From assembly GCF_013112245.1 (NCBI RefSeq), contig NZ_WVRN01000001.1, positions 1,058,501 through 1,122,500 on the forward strand: a DNA stretch of 64,000 bases. Direction: 5' to 3'. The notes under the pieces are model-generated. The model made no database searches, was not told the origin of the DNA, and saw nothing but the letters and a program-made list of their open reading frames with translations. The DNA is from Ruegeria sp. HKCCD4315 (lineage in GTDB: Bacteria; Pseudomonadota; Alphaproteobacteria; Rhodobacterales; Rhodobacteraceae). Positions 15,894 to 24,126 of this stretch are shown piece by piece. Position 1 is the first letter of the stretch, and each line of letters opens with the position of its first letter. A program made the position numbers and the translations under genes.

Positions 15894-16457
15894 ATGGACC
15901 GACCGATGACCCTGACCGTGAAAACAGCACCGACCGCAGCCAGAAAACTGGTGAAGTCCACCGGGTTCATCCGTCGATCACTTGATCAGGCTTCCCGCAG
16001 TGAACAGGACAACGTGACCGGTGCCCGTGAAGAACGCATCCGTGTGACCGCCAAGTTCACCGCCGATCTGCACGACGCGCGCCAAGCCATCACCGATACC
16101 GAAGCCCGTGCTGCCCAGTACGAACTGGCGTGCCATGTATTGCGGACCGGAAGCATCCCGACATCAACACGACGTCAAAGCGGCATCGTTGCGCACGCAA
16201 GCCGCATGGTCCGTTTTGGTGCATCCCAAGCCCAGCGTGACGCCGCAGCCGACCGGCTGACCATGGCCGCAACCGCTGCCCGGTCATCAGCCGACAAGGC
16301 CCAGACACGGATGGACGCAGCGGACGCTGATCTGATGGCGACGACCAAATTGGCCGACTATCTGGCGGCACTGGCCAAGCACGACTTCAAGAAAGAACAC
16401 CCGTTGGTGCGCAAGGCGCAGAAAACCTACACAGCATGGAAGACGATCAGCAAATGA
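15894..16457 (+). CDS. alpha-helical protein at the head of the capsid operon
   Basis: A 187-residue, alanine- and charge-rich protein predicted mainly helical, with no cysteine cluster or enzymatic motif. Long amphipathic stretches (ARQAITDTEARAAQYELA and DKAQTRMDAADADLM) suggest a coiled coil. It precedes the capsid gene by two small genes, a place where scaffold or size-determination proteins occur in phage and satellite operons; that role is a guess. The start could be MDRPMTL at 15894 or MTLTVK at 15906; neither has a strong ribosome site. Its stop overlaps the next start (ATGA). Confidence 0.6.
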   Translation: MDRPMTLTVKTAPTAARKLVKSTGFIRRSLDQASRSEQDNVTGAREERIRVTAKFTADLHDARQAITDTEARAAQYELACHVLRTGSIPTSTRRQSGIVAHASRMVRFGASQAQRDAAADRLTMAATAARSSADKAQTRMDAADADLMATTKLADYLAALAKHDFKKEHPLVRKAQKTYTAWKTISK

Positions 16458-16861
16458 CCAATCCATTCCGTAACGACCAGCAGAATCCATATGATCTTCC
16501 CGGTGGACCGGCGCTGAACGGCACCCGATCCGCAACCGATCCGAACATGGTCGTTTACGATCCGGTAAGTGATGCGGTCAATCCGGCTGGTGTGGCGCTG
16601 ATCCAGACCATCATGAAACAGGTCGATAAGCGCACGCTATCCGCCGATGACGTCGCAAAAGCGATGGCAAAATTGGTTAACCCATTGATAAAGCGCATAA
16701 ATTCGCTGGAAAAAGCGCTTGCCGTGGAAATCAGCAAGTCAGCAGACGCCATCGACAGCGACGTTGGCGCGTTTCTGGACGAAGACGGGCCACTGGATGA
16801 ACAGCAGTTGCTGGATATGGCCCGCAAGCACGCGAAGATGATGGAAGGGGTGAAACGATGA
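16454..16861 (+). CDS. hypothetical element protein (135 aa)
   Basis: Starts MTNPFRNDQQNPYDLPGG, a flexible polar N-terminus, followed by helical segments (IQTIMKQVDKRT, DDVAKAMAKLVNPLIKRI) and an acidic region. No family recognised. Coupled by ATGA overlaps to both neighbours, it belongs to the capsid operon; an internal core or scaffold-type protein is possible but unproven. Confidence 0.6.
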   Translation: MTNPFRNDQQNPYDLPGGPALNGTRSATDPNMVVYDPVSDAVNPAGVALIQTIMKQVDKRTLSADDVAKAMAKLVNPLIKRINSLEKALAVEISKSADAIDSDVGAFLDEDGPLDEQQLLDMARKHAKMMEGVKR

Positions 16862-17094
16862 TCGATGTCAAACGGATCATGGATGAACTGCCCCGCAAGG
16901 TCAGACGCACCAAGGCGCAGATGGTCGGTGAACTGATTGCTGAAGGCAAAAGCACCGCAGAAGCCAAGCACATTTCCGACGCAGCACACAAGCGCACGTA
17001 CAAGGCATGGCTGCGTGATTTCGAAGATCAGCACGGGCCGGGATTGGCCGATGCTGCCCGCAGAACCCTAAAGAGGATTGGAGTCCTGTCATGA
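16858..17094 (+). CDS. small basic helical protein (78 aa)
   Basis: MIDVKRIMDELPRKVRRTKA begins a basic protein with two or three helices (QMVGELIAEGKSTAEAKHI could be helix-turn-helix-like). It lies directly before the capsid gene with ATGA overlaps on both sides. Satellites often encode a small terminase subunit that redirects packaging, and this is the only gene here whose size and charge could suit that, but the sequence does not prove it. Confidence 0.55.
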   Translation: MIDVKRIMDELPRKVRRTKAQMVGELIAEGKSTAEAKHISDAAHKRTYKAWLRDFEDQHGPGLADAARRTLKRIGVLS

Positions 17095-18485
17095 AAGACC
17101 ATTTCGATGGCGACACCGCCGAAGATCGCAAAGCGCGCAAGCTGATCGACGCCGAACGCAAAGCGGCCCTTTTCGATGCGGCGATGGCCGAAGCAAAGCA
17201 AATCCCGCAGCGGCTGGATCAGGTCAAACAGCTTGCCGCTAAGGTGGAAGAACTGCAACGGGCCGTGTCGCGTCCCGTCACGGTCGAAGCCCGCCTGAAG
17301 CAGCCGCACGTGGCCAAAGGGACCGTGCAACGGATCGACCCTGTGTTGGCGGTCGGATCGGCCCTGACAGCCGAGTTTTGCCGCTACGTCGGGCAAAAGG
17401 ACGTTGACCAGACGCTGCACGAACTGCACCCCGACGAACGTGGCAAACTGCGACGGAAAGCGGCCCGTGATCTGTTGACCAAATCCGCAACCAATCCAGC
17501 CACCACGACAGCCATCGGTTGGGCTGCTGATCTGGTGGAATCCGATCATCTGGGTTGGGTCAGCGCACTGGAAACCACGTCGATTTTCGGTGCCATCGTC
17601 GCGGCTGGTGGTCGTCCGATCCCGATGGGTCGAAATCACTCGGTCAGTTATGCCAAGCGCAGCCCGATTGATGCGGGTGCAATCGCACAGGCATTCGTTC
17701 AGGAAAGCGGCACCTTCCCTGTCAAACAGGCGACCTTTGCGGGCCTGACGTTTAGCCGCAAAAAGATGGGCGTGATCACCGTTGCCAGTAACGAACTGTA
17801 TAAGGTTGCGGTGGAAGATTTGCGCACCATCCTGCTGGAAATGATCATCGATGACACGTCGCAAATGCTGGACGCCGTGATCCTTGATCCGACCCTGCCC
17901 GCACAGGCCAATCTGCGACCGGGTAGCCCGTGGTTCAACGAAGCCAACCGCGCGTCGGCTGGTACCGATCTGGCCAGCATCATCAGTGATCTGTCGTACC
18001 TGATCACCGCGATTGACCGACCCAAAAAGCCGCTTCTGATCATGGATACTGGCCGCGAATTGCGGCTGCGCACGTGGCGCGACAACATGGGTTGGGTCTT
18101 TGGATCGGAAATGGATAAAGGCACGATCTTTGGCGTGCCGTTCGTGTCCAGCGCATCGGTGCCGACCGATCAAATCTACATCATTGACGCCGACGATTTC
18201 ATGCACTGGATCAATCCGGCTGAAGTGGACATGTCACAAACCGCCACGGTGGTGATGGCCAATGACTCGGCACCCGATCCTGCAATGACCGCTGAAAACG
18301 CGATCACAGAACAGGGTTCGATCCAAGTGTCCGACGCAATTGGAACGTCACCGGCACCCGAACACGCGGCACAGGTCAAGTCGATGTTCCAGACCGACTC
18401 GACCGCCCTGCGCTGCGTCACCCCGACCGAATGGGGGATGCTGCACACGGGTCGCGCGGCGTGGGTTAGCGGGGTCGCGTGGTGA
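17091..18485 (+). CDS. HK97-fold major capsid protein
   Basis: A shell-forming protein of 464 residues. Residues 1-65 are charged and coiled-coil-like (RLDQVKQLAAKVEELQ), like an HK97 delta domain. The body shows the family path: ESGTFPVKQATFAGLTFSRK with KKMGVITVASNEL (E-loop and spine), LLIMDTGRELRLR, GTIFGVPFVSSASVP then IYIIDADDF, and the C-terminal MFQTDSTALRCV followed by a tryptophan-rich end. There is no protease gene beside it, so either the delta domain stays on or a helper enzyme removes it. No portal or terminase gene precedes it, unlike in normal phages. Confidence 0.87.
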   Translation: MKDHFDGDTAEDRKARKLIDAERKAALFDAAMAEAKQIPQRLDQVKQLAAKVEELQRAVSRPVTVEARLKQPHVAKGTVQRIDPVLAVGSALTAEFCRYVGQKDVDQTLHELHPDERGKLRRKAARDLLTKSATNPATTTAIGWAADLVESDHLGWVSALETTSIFGAIVAAGGRPIPMGRNHSVSYAKRSPIDAGAIAQAFVQESGTFPVKQATFAGLTFSRKKMGVITVASNELYKVAVEDLRTILLEMIIDDTSQMLDAVILDPTLPAQANLRPGSPWFNEANRASAGTDLASIISDLSYLITAIDRPKKPLLIMDTGRELRLRTWRDNMGWVFGSEMDKGTIFGVPFVSSASVPTDQIYIIDADDFMHWINPAEVDMSQTATVVMANDSAPDPAMTAENAITEQGSIQVSDAIGTSPAPEHAAQVKSMFQTDSTALRCVTPTEWGMLHTGRAAWVSGVAW

Positions 18486-18721
18486 GACAGATCAGCCTGA
18501 CCCAGCACCGCCACAGCACCGAAACAAGCGTCTATGTGGACGGTCAGACCCAGACCGCCACGACGCCTGACCAGATCGGCGCGATACTCGCCAAGGCGGG
18601 CGTGAAGCACAGCGATCAGGTCTACTGGTCAAACCCATCGGGCAAGGTGGATCGCCTGTTGGCCGCGCAATTCCTGCCGCCTGTGGATGTGAAGCCGAAG
18701 CGGGGTAAACGCCGTGGCTAA
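18482..18721 (+). CDS. small protein after the capsid gene (79 aa)
   Basis: Starts at a GTG that overlaps the capsid stop (GTGA). The polar sequence includes a beta-rich start (TETSVYVDGQTQTATTP) and ends in a lysine/arginine tail. In phages, head decoration or head-tail joining proteins follow the capsid gene; this position is the only hint to its role. Confidence 0.55.
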   Translation: MRQISLTQHRHSTETSVYVDGQTQTATTPDQIGAILAKAGVKHSDQVYWSNPSGKVDRLLAAQFLPPVDVKPKRGKRRG

Positions 18722-19004
18722 GACGTTTGACACTCGACCCAACACGCCGCGATTTACCACGGTCGAACTTGGCACCGTGCTGGAACCGCGCGACCCTGCA
18801 CCGATCCACAGTTGGCCGACCGTAACGGGCAAGCCTGACCAGATCGTCACCTATGAGGGCGAACGGGTCGGCCAGTGCGGTGCCGATGGCGTTGCGGTCT
18901 TTGACGACAGTGGCGGTCGCGAACCCCAACCGTGCGACATTGCCCGTCGCAAGGTTCAGTTGGGCGAATTGACCAGCATCGACAGCGAAGGGAATCTGAT
19001 CTGA
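18714..19004 (+). CDS. hypothetical element protein (96 aa)
   Basis: Starts at GTG 18714, overlapping the preceding gene by 8 bases. Probably beta-rich, with segments FTTVELGTVLEPRDPAPIHS, IVTYEGERVGQCGADGVAVF and an acidic C-terminus. No family recognised. A small virion or head-tail component is possible from its place in the capsid operon. Confidence 0.55.
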   Translation: MAKTFDTRPNTPRFTTVELGTVLEPRDPAPIHSWPTVTGKPDQIVTYEGERVGQCGADGVAVFDDSGGREPQPCDIARRKVQLGELTSIDSEGNLI

Positions 19005-19186
19005 TGGCCAGAGTGACACGCACGAATAAGCAAGGCACCAACTTGGGGGTCACTGTCGAACTGAACGACTATGACATTGATCTGCCCGTACCCGGAACAC
19101 CCACAACCCAGCTTGGAATGAGCCATCCGAACGGGCCAGCGGTCTGGTCGGGCCTATACGTGCTGCAATCGGACCTGACGCCATGA
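19004..19186 (+). CDS. hypothetical element protein (60 aa)
   Basis: Coupled to the preceding gene by TGATG. Short and beta-rich (LGVTVELNDYDIDLPVPG, WSGLYVLQSDLTP). No recognised family. The intact frame and overlaps on both sides support a real gene. Confidence 0.5.
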   Translation: MARVTRTNKQGTNLGVTVELNDYDIDLPVPGTPTTQLGMSHPNGPAVWSGLYVLQSDLTP

Positions 19187-19410
19187 CCGCTGTCTACAAC
19201 AAAGCGGGCGTTTTTCAGCGCGACATGACCTTGCCTGAAGGTCTGAGTTACAGCCGCGTCAAAGGCACCCAGCTTTACCAATTGGGCAAATGGGACGTGA
19301 ACGCTTTTGCCAAACGATATGGCGGTCAGTGGTGGCCCTATTACGTCCACGCAGACGATCTGCCACCGCCCGAAGCCGCACGCAAAAGGAAACGCAGGAA
19401 TGCCGTTTGA
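19183..19410 (+). CDS. hypothetical element protein (75 aa)
   Basis: Coupled by ATGA to the previous gene. It has an aromatic-rich middle (YQLGKWDVNAFAKRYGG, WWPYYVHADDLPPPEAA) and a very basic tail. No family recognised. Confidence 0.5.
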   Translation: MTAVYNKAGVFQRDMTLPEGLSYSRVKGTQLYQLGKWDVNAFAKRYGGQWWPYYVHADDLPPPEAARKRKRRNAV

Positions 19411-19585
19411 TGGACCCATGCCGAGAAAACGCAAGCCCCGTAAAGAACCAAAGATCGACCGGGACGCAGCCGCACTGGCCGTTCAGAAGGAATTGGGGCG
19501 ACCGCTGACGTGGGAAGAATACTGCCATGTGTGGAACGCCATCGCGGACGAAGAAGGCACAAAGGACCACTTGAATGCCAAGTGA
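19400..19585 (+). CDS. hypothetical basic element protein (61 aa)
   Basis: Overlaps its predecessor by 11 bases. A lysine/arginine/proline-rich start (MPRKRKPRKEPKIDRD) leads to a helical part with LGRPLTWEEYCHVWNAI. No family recognised; a basic N-terminus could touch nucleic acid. A start at 19418 is also possible. Confidence 0.5.
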   Translation: MPFDGPMPRKRKPRKEPKIDRDAAALAVQKELGRPLTWEEYCHVWNAIADEEGTKDHLNAK

Positions 19586-19781
19586 AGCCAACAGAGTGGA
19601 CGCCCAGAAGACGGAACGTGACCGTGTGCAGGTCGCACAGGCCAACGTGAACAGCCGTGAAGCGGGCAAACTGGGCCGTGACAGGCTGGTGGGCCGGATT
19701 GAGAGTTTGAAGGCCGCAGGGCTGCACACAGCGGCCCGTAAGCTGCAAAGCGAACTGGACCGGATGAATGCAGACCGATGA
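19575..19781 (+). CDS. hypothetical helical element protein (68 aa)
   Basis: Highly charged and helical (DAQKTERDRVQVAQANVN, IESLKAAGLHTAARKLQSEL). Overlaps both neighbours by 11-14 bases. No family recognised. Confidence 0.5.
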   Translation: MPSEANRVDAQKTERDRVQVAQANVNSREAGKLGRDRLVGRIESLKAAGLHTAARKLQSELDRMNADR

Positions 19782-20028
19782 ATGGGAAGCAATCTATTCC
19801 GCCGTGGGCGCAAGCATGGCGCTGGCATGGTCTGCGCCAACTGATGAAGATTTTGCTGTCCAGATGACGCGGCTGTGTCGGACGCTCTGGTCCGAACTGC
19901 GTAAAGAACCATGGCCCGATGATGTGCTGCCATTGACCCGGCACATGACGGGCGTTCCGCAGAACGATCCGCAGGAATTTGTTCGCCGCCTGCTGTCGTT
20001 TGAAATTGAAAAGCAAAGGATGAACTGA
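19768..20028 (+). CDS. hypothetical element protein before the tape measure gene (86 aa)
   Basis: An acidic, tryptophan-containing helical protein (EWEAIYSAVGASMALAW, LCRTLWSELRKEPW). In siphophages the gene just before the tape measure is often a tail assembly chaperone, sometimes expressed by frameshift. Position and size fit that role, but no slippery site was identified and no homology is claimed. Confidence 0.55.
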   Translation: MQTDEWEAIYSAVGASMALAWSAPTDEDFAVQMTRLCRTLWSELRKEPWPDDVLPLTRHMTGVPQNDPQEFVRRLLSFEIEKQRMN

Positions 20029-21818
20029 TGGCTACCGCACCGACGAATACACAATCCACCCACACGCTGATGCTGCTGGCTGACGCCAACGGGATGAAAA
20101 AGGGTTTGGATGCTGTGGACCGCGAACTGCGCGATGTGGTCGTTCAACTGGATCGCGCCAGTGCATCCGGTAACAAGTTCAATACTGCCACCAAGAACTT
20201 CACCAACACCGCAAGGCAAGCGACGACTGGCACCCGTCGGATGGGCAACAGCATCCAAAACGCCAGCTATCAGGTCGCGGACATGGCGGTGCAACTTGAA
20301 ATGGGTACGTCATTTGCCCGTGCGTTTGGACAGCAGTCATCCCAGCTTCTGGCCGGTTTTGGCGTTTGGCCTGCCGTGATCGGCGCGGCAATCGCTGCCG
20401 GTATTCCGTTGATCAAATGGCTGATCGATGCGGGGGATGAAACCGAGATTGTGACCGCTGCCCTGAAGGATTTGCAAGACGAACTGGACAGCCTGCGCTT
20501 TGGTGAAACCGACCAGCAGCGTGATCTGGGTCGTCAGGCCGAAGCATTGGTTGCCGAGATTGCGGAACTGGAACTGATCATCAAGGACATCCGCGAAGAA
20601 TTTGCCGGTAGTGCCGACGATCTGGCCGACATCGAAATTGTCCTGAACGAACTGGTCGAAGACGAACAAGAACAGTTGGACCTGAAACGTCAGCAACTGA
20701 AGGAAATTCGCGAACAGCGGCGTGCGCTGGAAGAACAAATCCAAAAGACCCGCGACTTGATTGACGCGTTTAACCAAGCGTTGAACCCCGTCATTCGGAT
20801 GAACGAAGCGTGGGATTCCATGTCCGGCAAGCTGGACACCATAATCGACAAAGCCAAGGACATGGCCACAGAGTTCATCAAGGCAGCACAGGCCAACGCG
20901 ATCATCGATGGCGGTGATGGTGGGTTGCAGGGTCGCTTTGACCGTGCGGCGTACGGTGCTGGCCAGCAGGCACTACGCGACCGGCTTCTGTCCGGTTACA
21001 CGCTGCCCGAAGACAAGCCAGCCGGTGGCGGGGGTGGGGGCGGTCGCAGCAGACGCGATCCGCTTGAAGAGTTGATGGAAAGCATCACGCTGCGTGAACG
21101 GCTTGTCGGTCTGTCAGAGGCCGAAGCGGACGTGGTGAAGAAGCTAGGCGACAATTACGCCAACTACACCCAGGAACAGATCGACGGCGCGACCCGAGCC
21201 ATGGAAGCATTGGAAGCGCAAGAAAAAGCCTATGAGCGTCAGCAGGAATTGATCGGTGATCTGTCGTCTGGATTTACCGATGCGATCTTCGACATCGCGG
21301 ACGGAACGAAATCGGCCAGTGAAGCATTCGCGGATATGGCGCAATCGATCCTGCGCAACCTTGGCGAAATGATCATCCAGCAGATGATCTTCAACGCGCT
21401 GTCGGGTGCCCTTGGCGGCACGGGTCTTGGTTCGATCTTGGGCTTTGCCAATGGCGGTGCGATTGCCAACGGAAGCGTCGTGCCATTTGCAGACGGGGGT
21501 GTGGTATCCAGCCCTGCCATGTTCCCGCTGTCCGGTGGTCGGACCGGATTGATGGGTGAGGCAGGCCCCGAAGCGATCATCCCCCTACAGCGCGATTCTG
21601 CGGGCCGTCTGGGCGTTGGTGGCCCGTCCATATCCATCAACAACTATTCGGGCCAAGAAGTGACCGTCACGCGGTCGGACAGCGAGGTCATTGAAATTGC
21701 GGTCGGTCAGGCGCGGCAGGCTGTGGCACAGGACTATGCTCAGTCGATGCAGAGCGGTCACGGCACGTATGCGTCCGCTCTGGAAAGCAGCTACAGGTCC
21801 GGCAGGAAGGCGTTTTGA
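20028..21818 (+). CDS. tail tape measure protein
   Basis: A 596-residue protein with the lambda-type tape measure layout. An N-terminal region (MLLADANGMKKGLDAVDREL) is followed by a hydrophobic glycine/alanine segment near residue 110-130, long helical coiled-coil stretches (residues ~140-245) and a poly-glycine linker near residue 330. The typical C-terminus includes SEAFADMAQSILRNLGEMII, FANGGAIANGSVVPFADGG and GEAGPEAIIPL. In phages its length sets tail length. It starts on the stop of the previous gene (TGATG). No tail tube gene is recognised nearby, so the tail would have to be built with helper proteins. Confidence 0.85.
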   Translation: MATAPTNTQSTHTLMLLADANGMKKGLDAVDRELRDVVVQLDRASASGNKFNTATKNFTNTARQATTGTRRMGNSIQNASYQVADMAVQLEMGTSFARAFGQQSSQLLAGFGVWPAVIGAAIAAGIPLIKWLIDAGDETEIVTAALKDLQDELDSLRFGETDQQRDLGRQAEALVAEIAELELIIKDIREEFAGSADDLADIEIVLNELVEDEQEQLDLKRQQLKEIREQRRALEEQIQKTRDLIDAFNQALNPVIRMNEAWDSMSGKLDTIIDKAKDMATEFIKAAQANAIIDGGDGGLQGRFDRAAYGAGQQALRDRLLSGYTLPEDKPAGGGGGGGRSRRDPLEELMESITLRERLVGLSEAEADVVKKLGDNYANYTQEQIDGATRAMEALEAQEKAYERQQELIGDLSSGFTDAIFDIADGTKSASEAFADMAQSILRNLGEMIIQQMIFNALSGALGGTGLGSILGFANGGAIANGSVVPFADGGVVSSPAMFPLSGGRTGLMGEAGPEAIIPLQRDSAGRLGVGGPSISINNYSGQEVTVTRSDSEVIEIAVGQARQAVAQDYAQSMQSGHGTYASALESSYRSGRKAF

Positions 21819-22144
21819 TGGAAGGTCAGTTCATTCAGGACGAACTGCGGGCCGCATTGGCCCCGTTCATCGAAAAGGACGTCAGTGTATTTTGCTGGGC
21901 ACTGCCGGATAGTGGTGGCCCGAACTGGGTGATCCAAATGCAGATCGGCCCGTTTCGTGTGTTGGATAGCTTGCGAGTAAGTCGGGATTTGAGTGACGCC
22001 GAAGTGGTGGATGAAGCGATGCGTGCCGCGTGGTCTGATCTGGTTCGCCTGCTGCGGATGCTAAACGCGCAGCCCATTGCTGACCGGTTCGTGCCTTCAT
22101 GTGACGTCCACCCATTTATGCCAGTGATAGAAGTAACACCTTAA
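21818..22144 (+). CDS. hypothetical protein after the tape measure gene (108 aa)
   Basis: Coupled by TGATG to the tape measure gene and the last gene of the operon. Mixed fold: FIQDELRAALAPFIEKDVS, FCWALPDSGGPNWVIQMQIG and an aspartate-rich helix. No family recognised. In phages, distal tail proteins follow at this place, but this one is much smaller. Confidence 0.55.
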   Translation: MEGQFIQDELRAALAPFIEKDVSVFCWALPDSGGPNWVIQMQIGPFRVLDSLRVSRDLSDAEVVDEAMRAAWSDLVRLLRMLNAQPIADRFVPSCDVHPFMPVIEVTP

Positions 22145-22178
22145 CCGACCGGGGCGTTATTCCCAAACCGGTTGGCCA

Positions 22179-22212
22179 GCCCGCACCGTCAGGTTCCATC
22201 AACGGTGCGGGC
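22179..22212 (+). terminator. strong hairpin ending the capsid operon
   Basis: An 11-bp perfect stem, GCCCGCACCGT (22179-22189) with ACGGTGCGGGC (22202-22212), 35 bases after the stop of the last operon gene. The T-run behind it is weak (GATTTC), so termination may be incomplete. Confidence 0.65.
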
Positions 22213-22305
22213 GATTTCAATCACTTACAGCGGTAAAACTGTGTAACCCAATAGATGGGGGATCGGTCCGCATTGGGCTGGGTACGTACAATTCCTAATC
22301 AAAGT

Positions 22306-22321
22306 TAGGGTTTGAACCCTA
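22306..22321. promoter_or_regulatory. operator-like palindrome
   Basis: Perfect 7-bp arms TAGGGTT and AACCCTA around TG. It lies 55 bases upstream of a promoter-like sequence. A repressor binding site is plausible by position; no regulator gene is assigned. Confidence 0.4.
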
Positions 22322-22375
22322 AAACAACTTGTGCTAACAAGGTCAGGCACGGGACGAATCGTTCCGGCTTGTTCT

Positions 22376-22404
22376 TTGACATTGTTGTACTTTTTCGTTC
22401 GCTA
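22376..22404 (+). promoter_or_regulatory. sigma70-type promoter for the accessory module
   Basis: TTGACA at 22376-22381, a 17-base spacer and TCGCTA at 22399-22404, about 50 bases before the start of the 299-residue gene. The -35 box is a consensus match and the -10 box is weak. Confidence 0.5.
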
Positions 22405-22455
22405 GGCTTCACGCCGATAATGCGAAATCCCAAAAACACACAGAAAGGAATGCTT

Positions 22456-23355
22456 ATGAAAGCACCTGAAACACCAACCCAAGGTTGGATAAACAAACGC
22501 GTCAAAGCGGGTAAGCGCGAAATGAAGGCGATCAAACTGGCGAACGGTAAGGTTCGCGACCATTGGATGGAAATCGGTCGGATCGCTCTGGAAGTGAAGG
22601 ACAGCGCACCGGTCAAAGGTATGCTGACCGATTGGGCCACCGAAGTGCTTGGCACTGCCACACCTTCGATACTGGCCAGCCGTGCGATCTGGATGCACCA
22701 GCATCCGAAAGCGGTCGCACTGGTTCCCGAGAATGCCAACTACCCCGACGCCGTGGTCAAAGAATGGGGAAAGATCGCCAACGCCAAGCTGGACGAATTT
22801 GTCGAAGCAGGCCGCAACGATCTTGACGCATTGGCTGCGGAACTGGGTGTCGAAACCACGGATTTGCTGGACGCCAAGGGCGAACCGAAAGGCCGCTACA
22901 AAAAGGCCATCAAACGCCGTGACGACAAGCTGGCAAAGCTGGACGAAGAATGGCTGGACCAGCAGACCGCACAGGCCGCACCGGACGTGCAGCAAGCGCA
23001 AGAGGCCATCACACCCCATGTGGGCATCATGAACCCGCCAGTGGGTGACACCTTCGCAACGATCCAGACGTGGCGTGAACTGCAACGGCTGCGCGCCAAG
23101 CTGGAAGACGAATTGGACGAAGCCGCGTACCGGGTTCTGGCTGCACAGCGTGACGCTTGTGACGGGTCAATGAGCGAAGCCGACGCCAAGGCGGCATATG
23201 AAGACGGCCAGATCGTCTGCATCGCTGCGGCTGGCTGCTACATCGCTGACCCCAAAAGCGGCCTGTCATGGTCCACCCATCGCCGCAGATGCGGCAAGGA
23301 TCACGGCAAAGCCGAACCGTTCAAGGCACGATACGACTACTTCATCCCGCAGTGA
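22456..23355 (+). CDS. hypothetical element protein (299 aa)
   Basis: Starts MKAPETPTQGWINKRVKAG with AAGGA 7 bases upstream, which decides against the ATG at 22450. Residues ~20-80 (HWMEIGRIALEVKDSAPVKG, ILASRAIWMHQHP) remind me weakly of DUF3102-like phage proteins. The middle is a charged coiled coil. The C-terminal part has three cysteines and several histidines (CIAAAGCYIADP, THRRRCGKDHG) that could bind a metal. It heads a separate transcription unit with its own promoter, the place where satellites keep accessory or interference genes. Function unknown. Confidence 0.65.
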   Translation: MKAPETPTQGWINKRVKAGKREMKAIKLANGKVRDHWMEIGRIALEVKDSAPVKGMLTDWATEVLGTATPSILASRAIWMHQHPKAVALVPENANYPDAVVKEWGKIANAKLDEFVEAGRNDLDALAAELGVETTDLLDAKGEPKGRYKKAIKRRDDKLAKLDEEWLDQQTAQAAPDVQQAQEAITPHVGIMNPPVGDTFATIQTWRELQRLRAKLEDELDEAAYRVLAAQRDACDGSMSEADAKAAYEDGQIVCIAAAGCYIADPKSGLSWSTHRRRCGKDHGKAEPFKARYDYFIPQ

Positions 23356-23392
23356 CGCGGGGTGAAGCCATCAACTGACAAAGGAAACTGAC

Positions 23393-23599
23393 ATGACCAA
23401 ATGGATGATTGTCGGGATGATCGCGGCAACCGCTTTGGCTGTCACATTCCTGACCGACAGCGGGATCGACCTGACCCGCAATGACGACCCGGTGCAGATC
23501 GCCATGTGCGAACACATCGATACGGAACTGCGCCGCAGCAAGACCGACTGGGAACAGTCGTTCTGGATCAAGAAATCCGTGGAAAAGGGGTGCGACTGA
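23393..23599 (+). CDS. small membrane-anchored or secreted protein (68 aa)
   Basis: MTKWMIVGMIAATALAVTFL is a single hydrophobic N-terminal segment (anchor or signal). It is followed by a charged, probably periplasmic part with two cysteines (MCEHIDTEL and the C-terminal KGCD). An AAAGGAAA ribosome site precedes it. No lysis gene is otherwise seen in the element, but nothing here shows holin-like structure. It is coupled by TGATG to the next gene. Confidence 0.6.
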   Translation: MTKWMIVGMIAATALAVTFLTDSGIDLTRNDDPVQIAMCEHIDTELRRSKTDWEQSFWIKKSVEKGCD

Positions 23600-24111
23600 T
23601 GAACCGAATGCTGATCAATACGGACCGCTTGTATGTGGCGGGGCGGGACGACAACCGCGAAGTGAAAGTCGGGATCACACAGAATGACTCTGACACACGG
23701 GTTCGACAATACGCCAAAACAAACGGCCTGAAAGGCTATGACGGATGGATCAAAAACCTTCGTGAATATCGCATACCCCGGCATCTGATGCGGGAAGATT
23801 TTGAAACCGCTGTCCATTGCGCTTTGCGTGTTGATGCGGGGTTGGACCCTAAGCACGTGCATGGAAGCGGACCGCGTGAAATCTTTCCGCTGTCGTTTGA
23901 ACGGGCGTGCGCGGTTATCGAACTGCAAATCCGACGCGAAGAATACTTCCGTCAGTACAGTCTGCGGCACGAATTGATCCGACCGATTGCCGAAGAAATC
24001 CTGTCAACCAAATCGCCCGAAGACATTGCGATCATCCAACGCCGGATCAACAACCTAAAACGATTGGCGGATGCCCAAGCCGAACACCTGACCAAAACGC
24101 CCCGCCATTGA
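23599..24111 (+). CDS. T5orf172/GIY-YIG-like protein
   Basis: A 170-residue protein. The N-terminal part LYVAGRDDNREVKVGITQND followed by TRVRQYAKTNG matches the pattern of T5orf172-type GIY-YIG domains (a Tyr strand, KxGIT, then an Arg helix). These occur in phage nucleases and DNA-binding proteins. A histidine and a glutamate that could complete an active site are present (RHLMREDFETAVHCAL), but activity is not proven. The C-terminus is a helical bundle. It is the last plus-strand gene of the element; the terminator hairpin overlaps its stop. Confidence 0.6.
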   Translation: MNRMLINTDRLYVAGRDDNREVKVGITQNDSDTRVRQYAKTNGLKGYDGWIKNLREYRIPRHLMREDFETAVHCALRVDAGLDPKHVHGSGPREIFPLSFERACAVIELQIRREEYFRQYSLRHELIRPIAEEILSTKSPEDIAIIQRRINNLKRLADAQAEHLTKTPRH

Positions 24112-24125
24112 GCGGGGCTTTTTTG
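24099..24125 (+). terminator. Rho-independent terminator at the element right end
   Basis: The stem GCCCCGC / GCGGGGC with a short loop is followed by six T. It lies between the convergent accessory gene and integrase gene and overlaps the 3' end of the former. Confidence 0.88.
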
Positions 24126-24126
24126 T

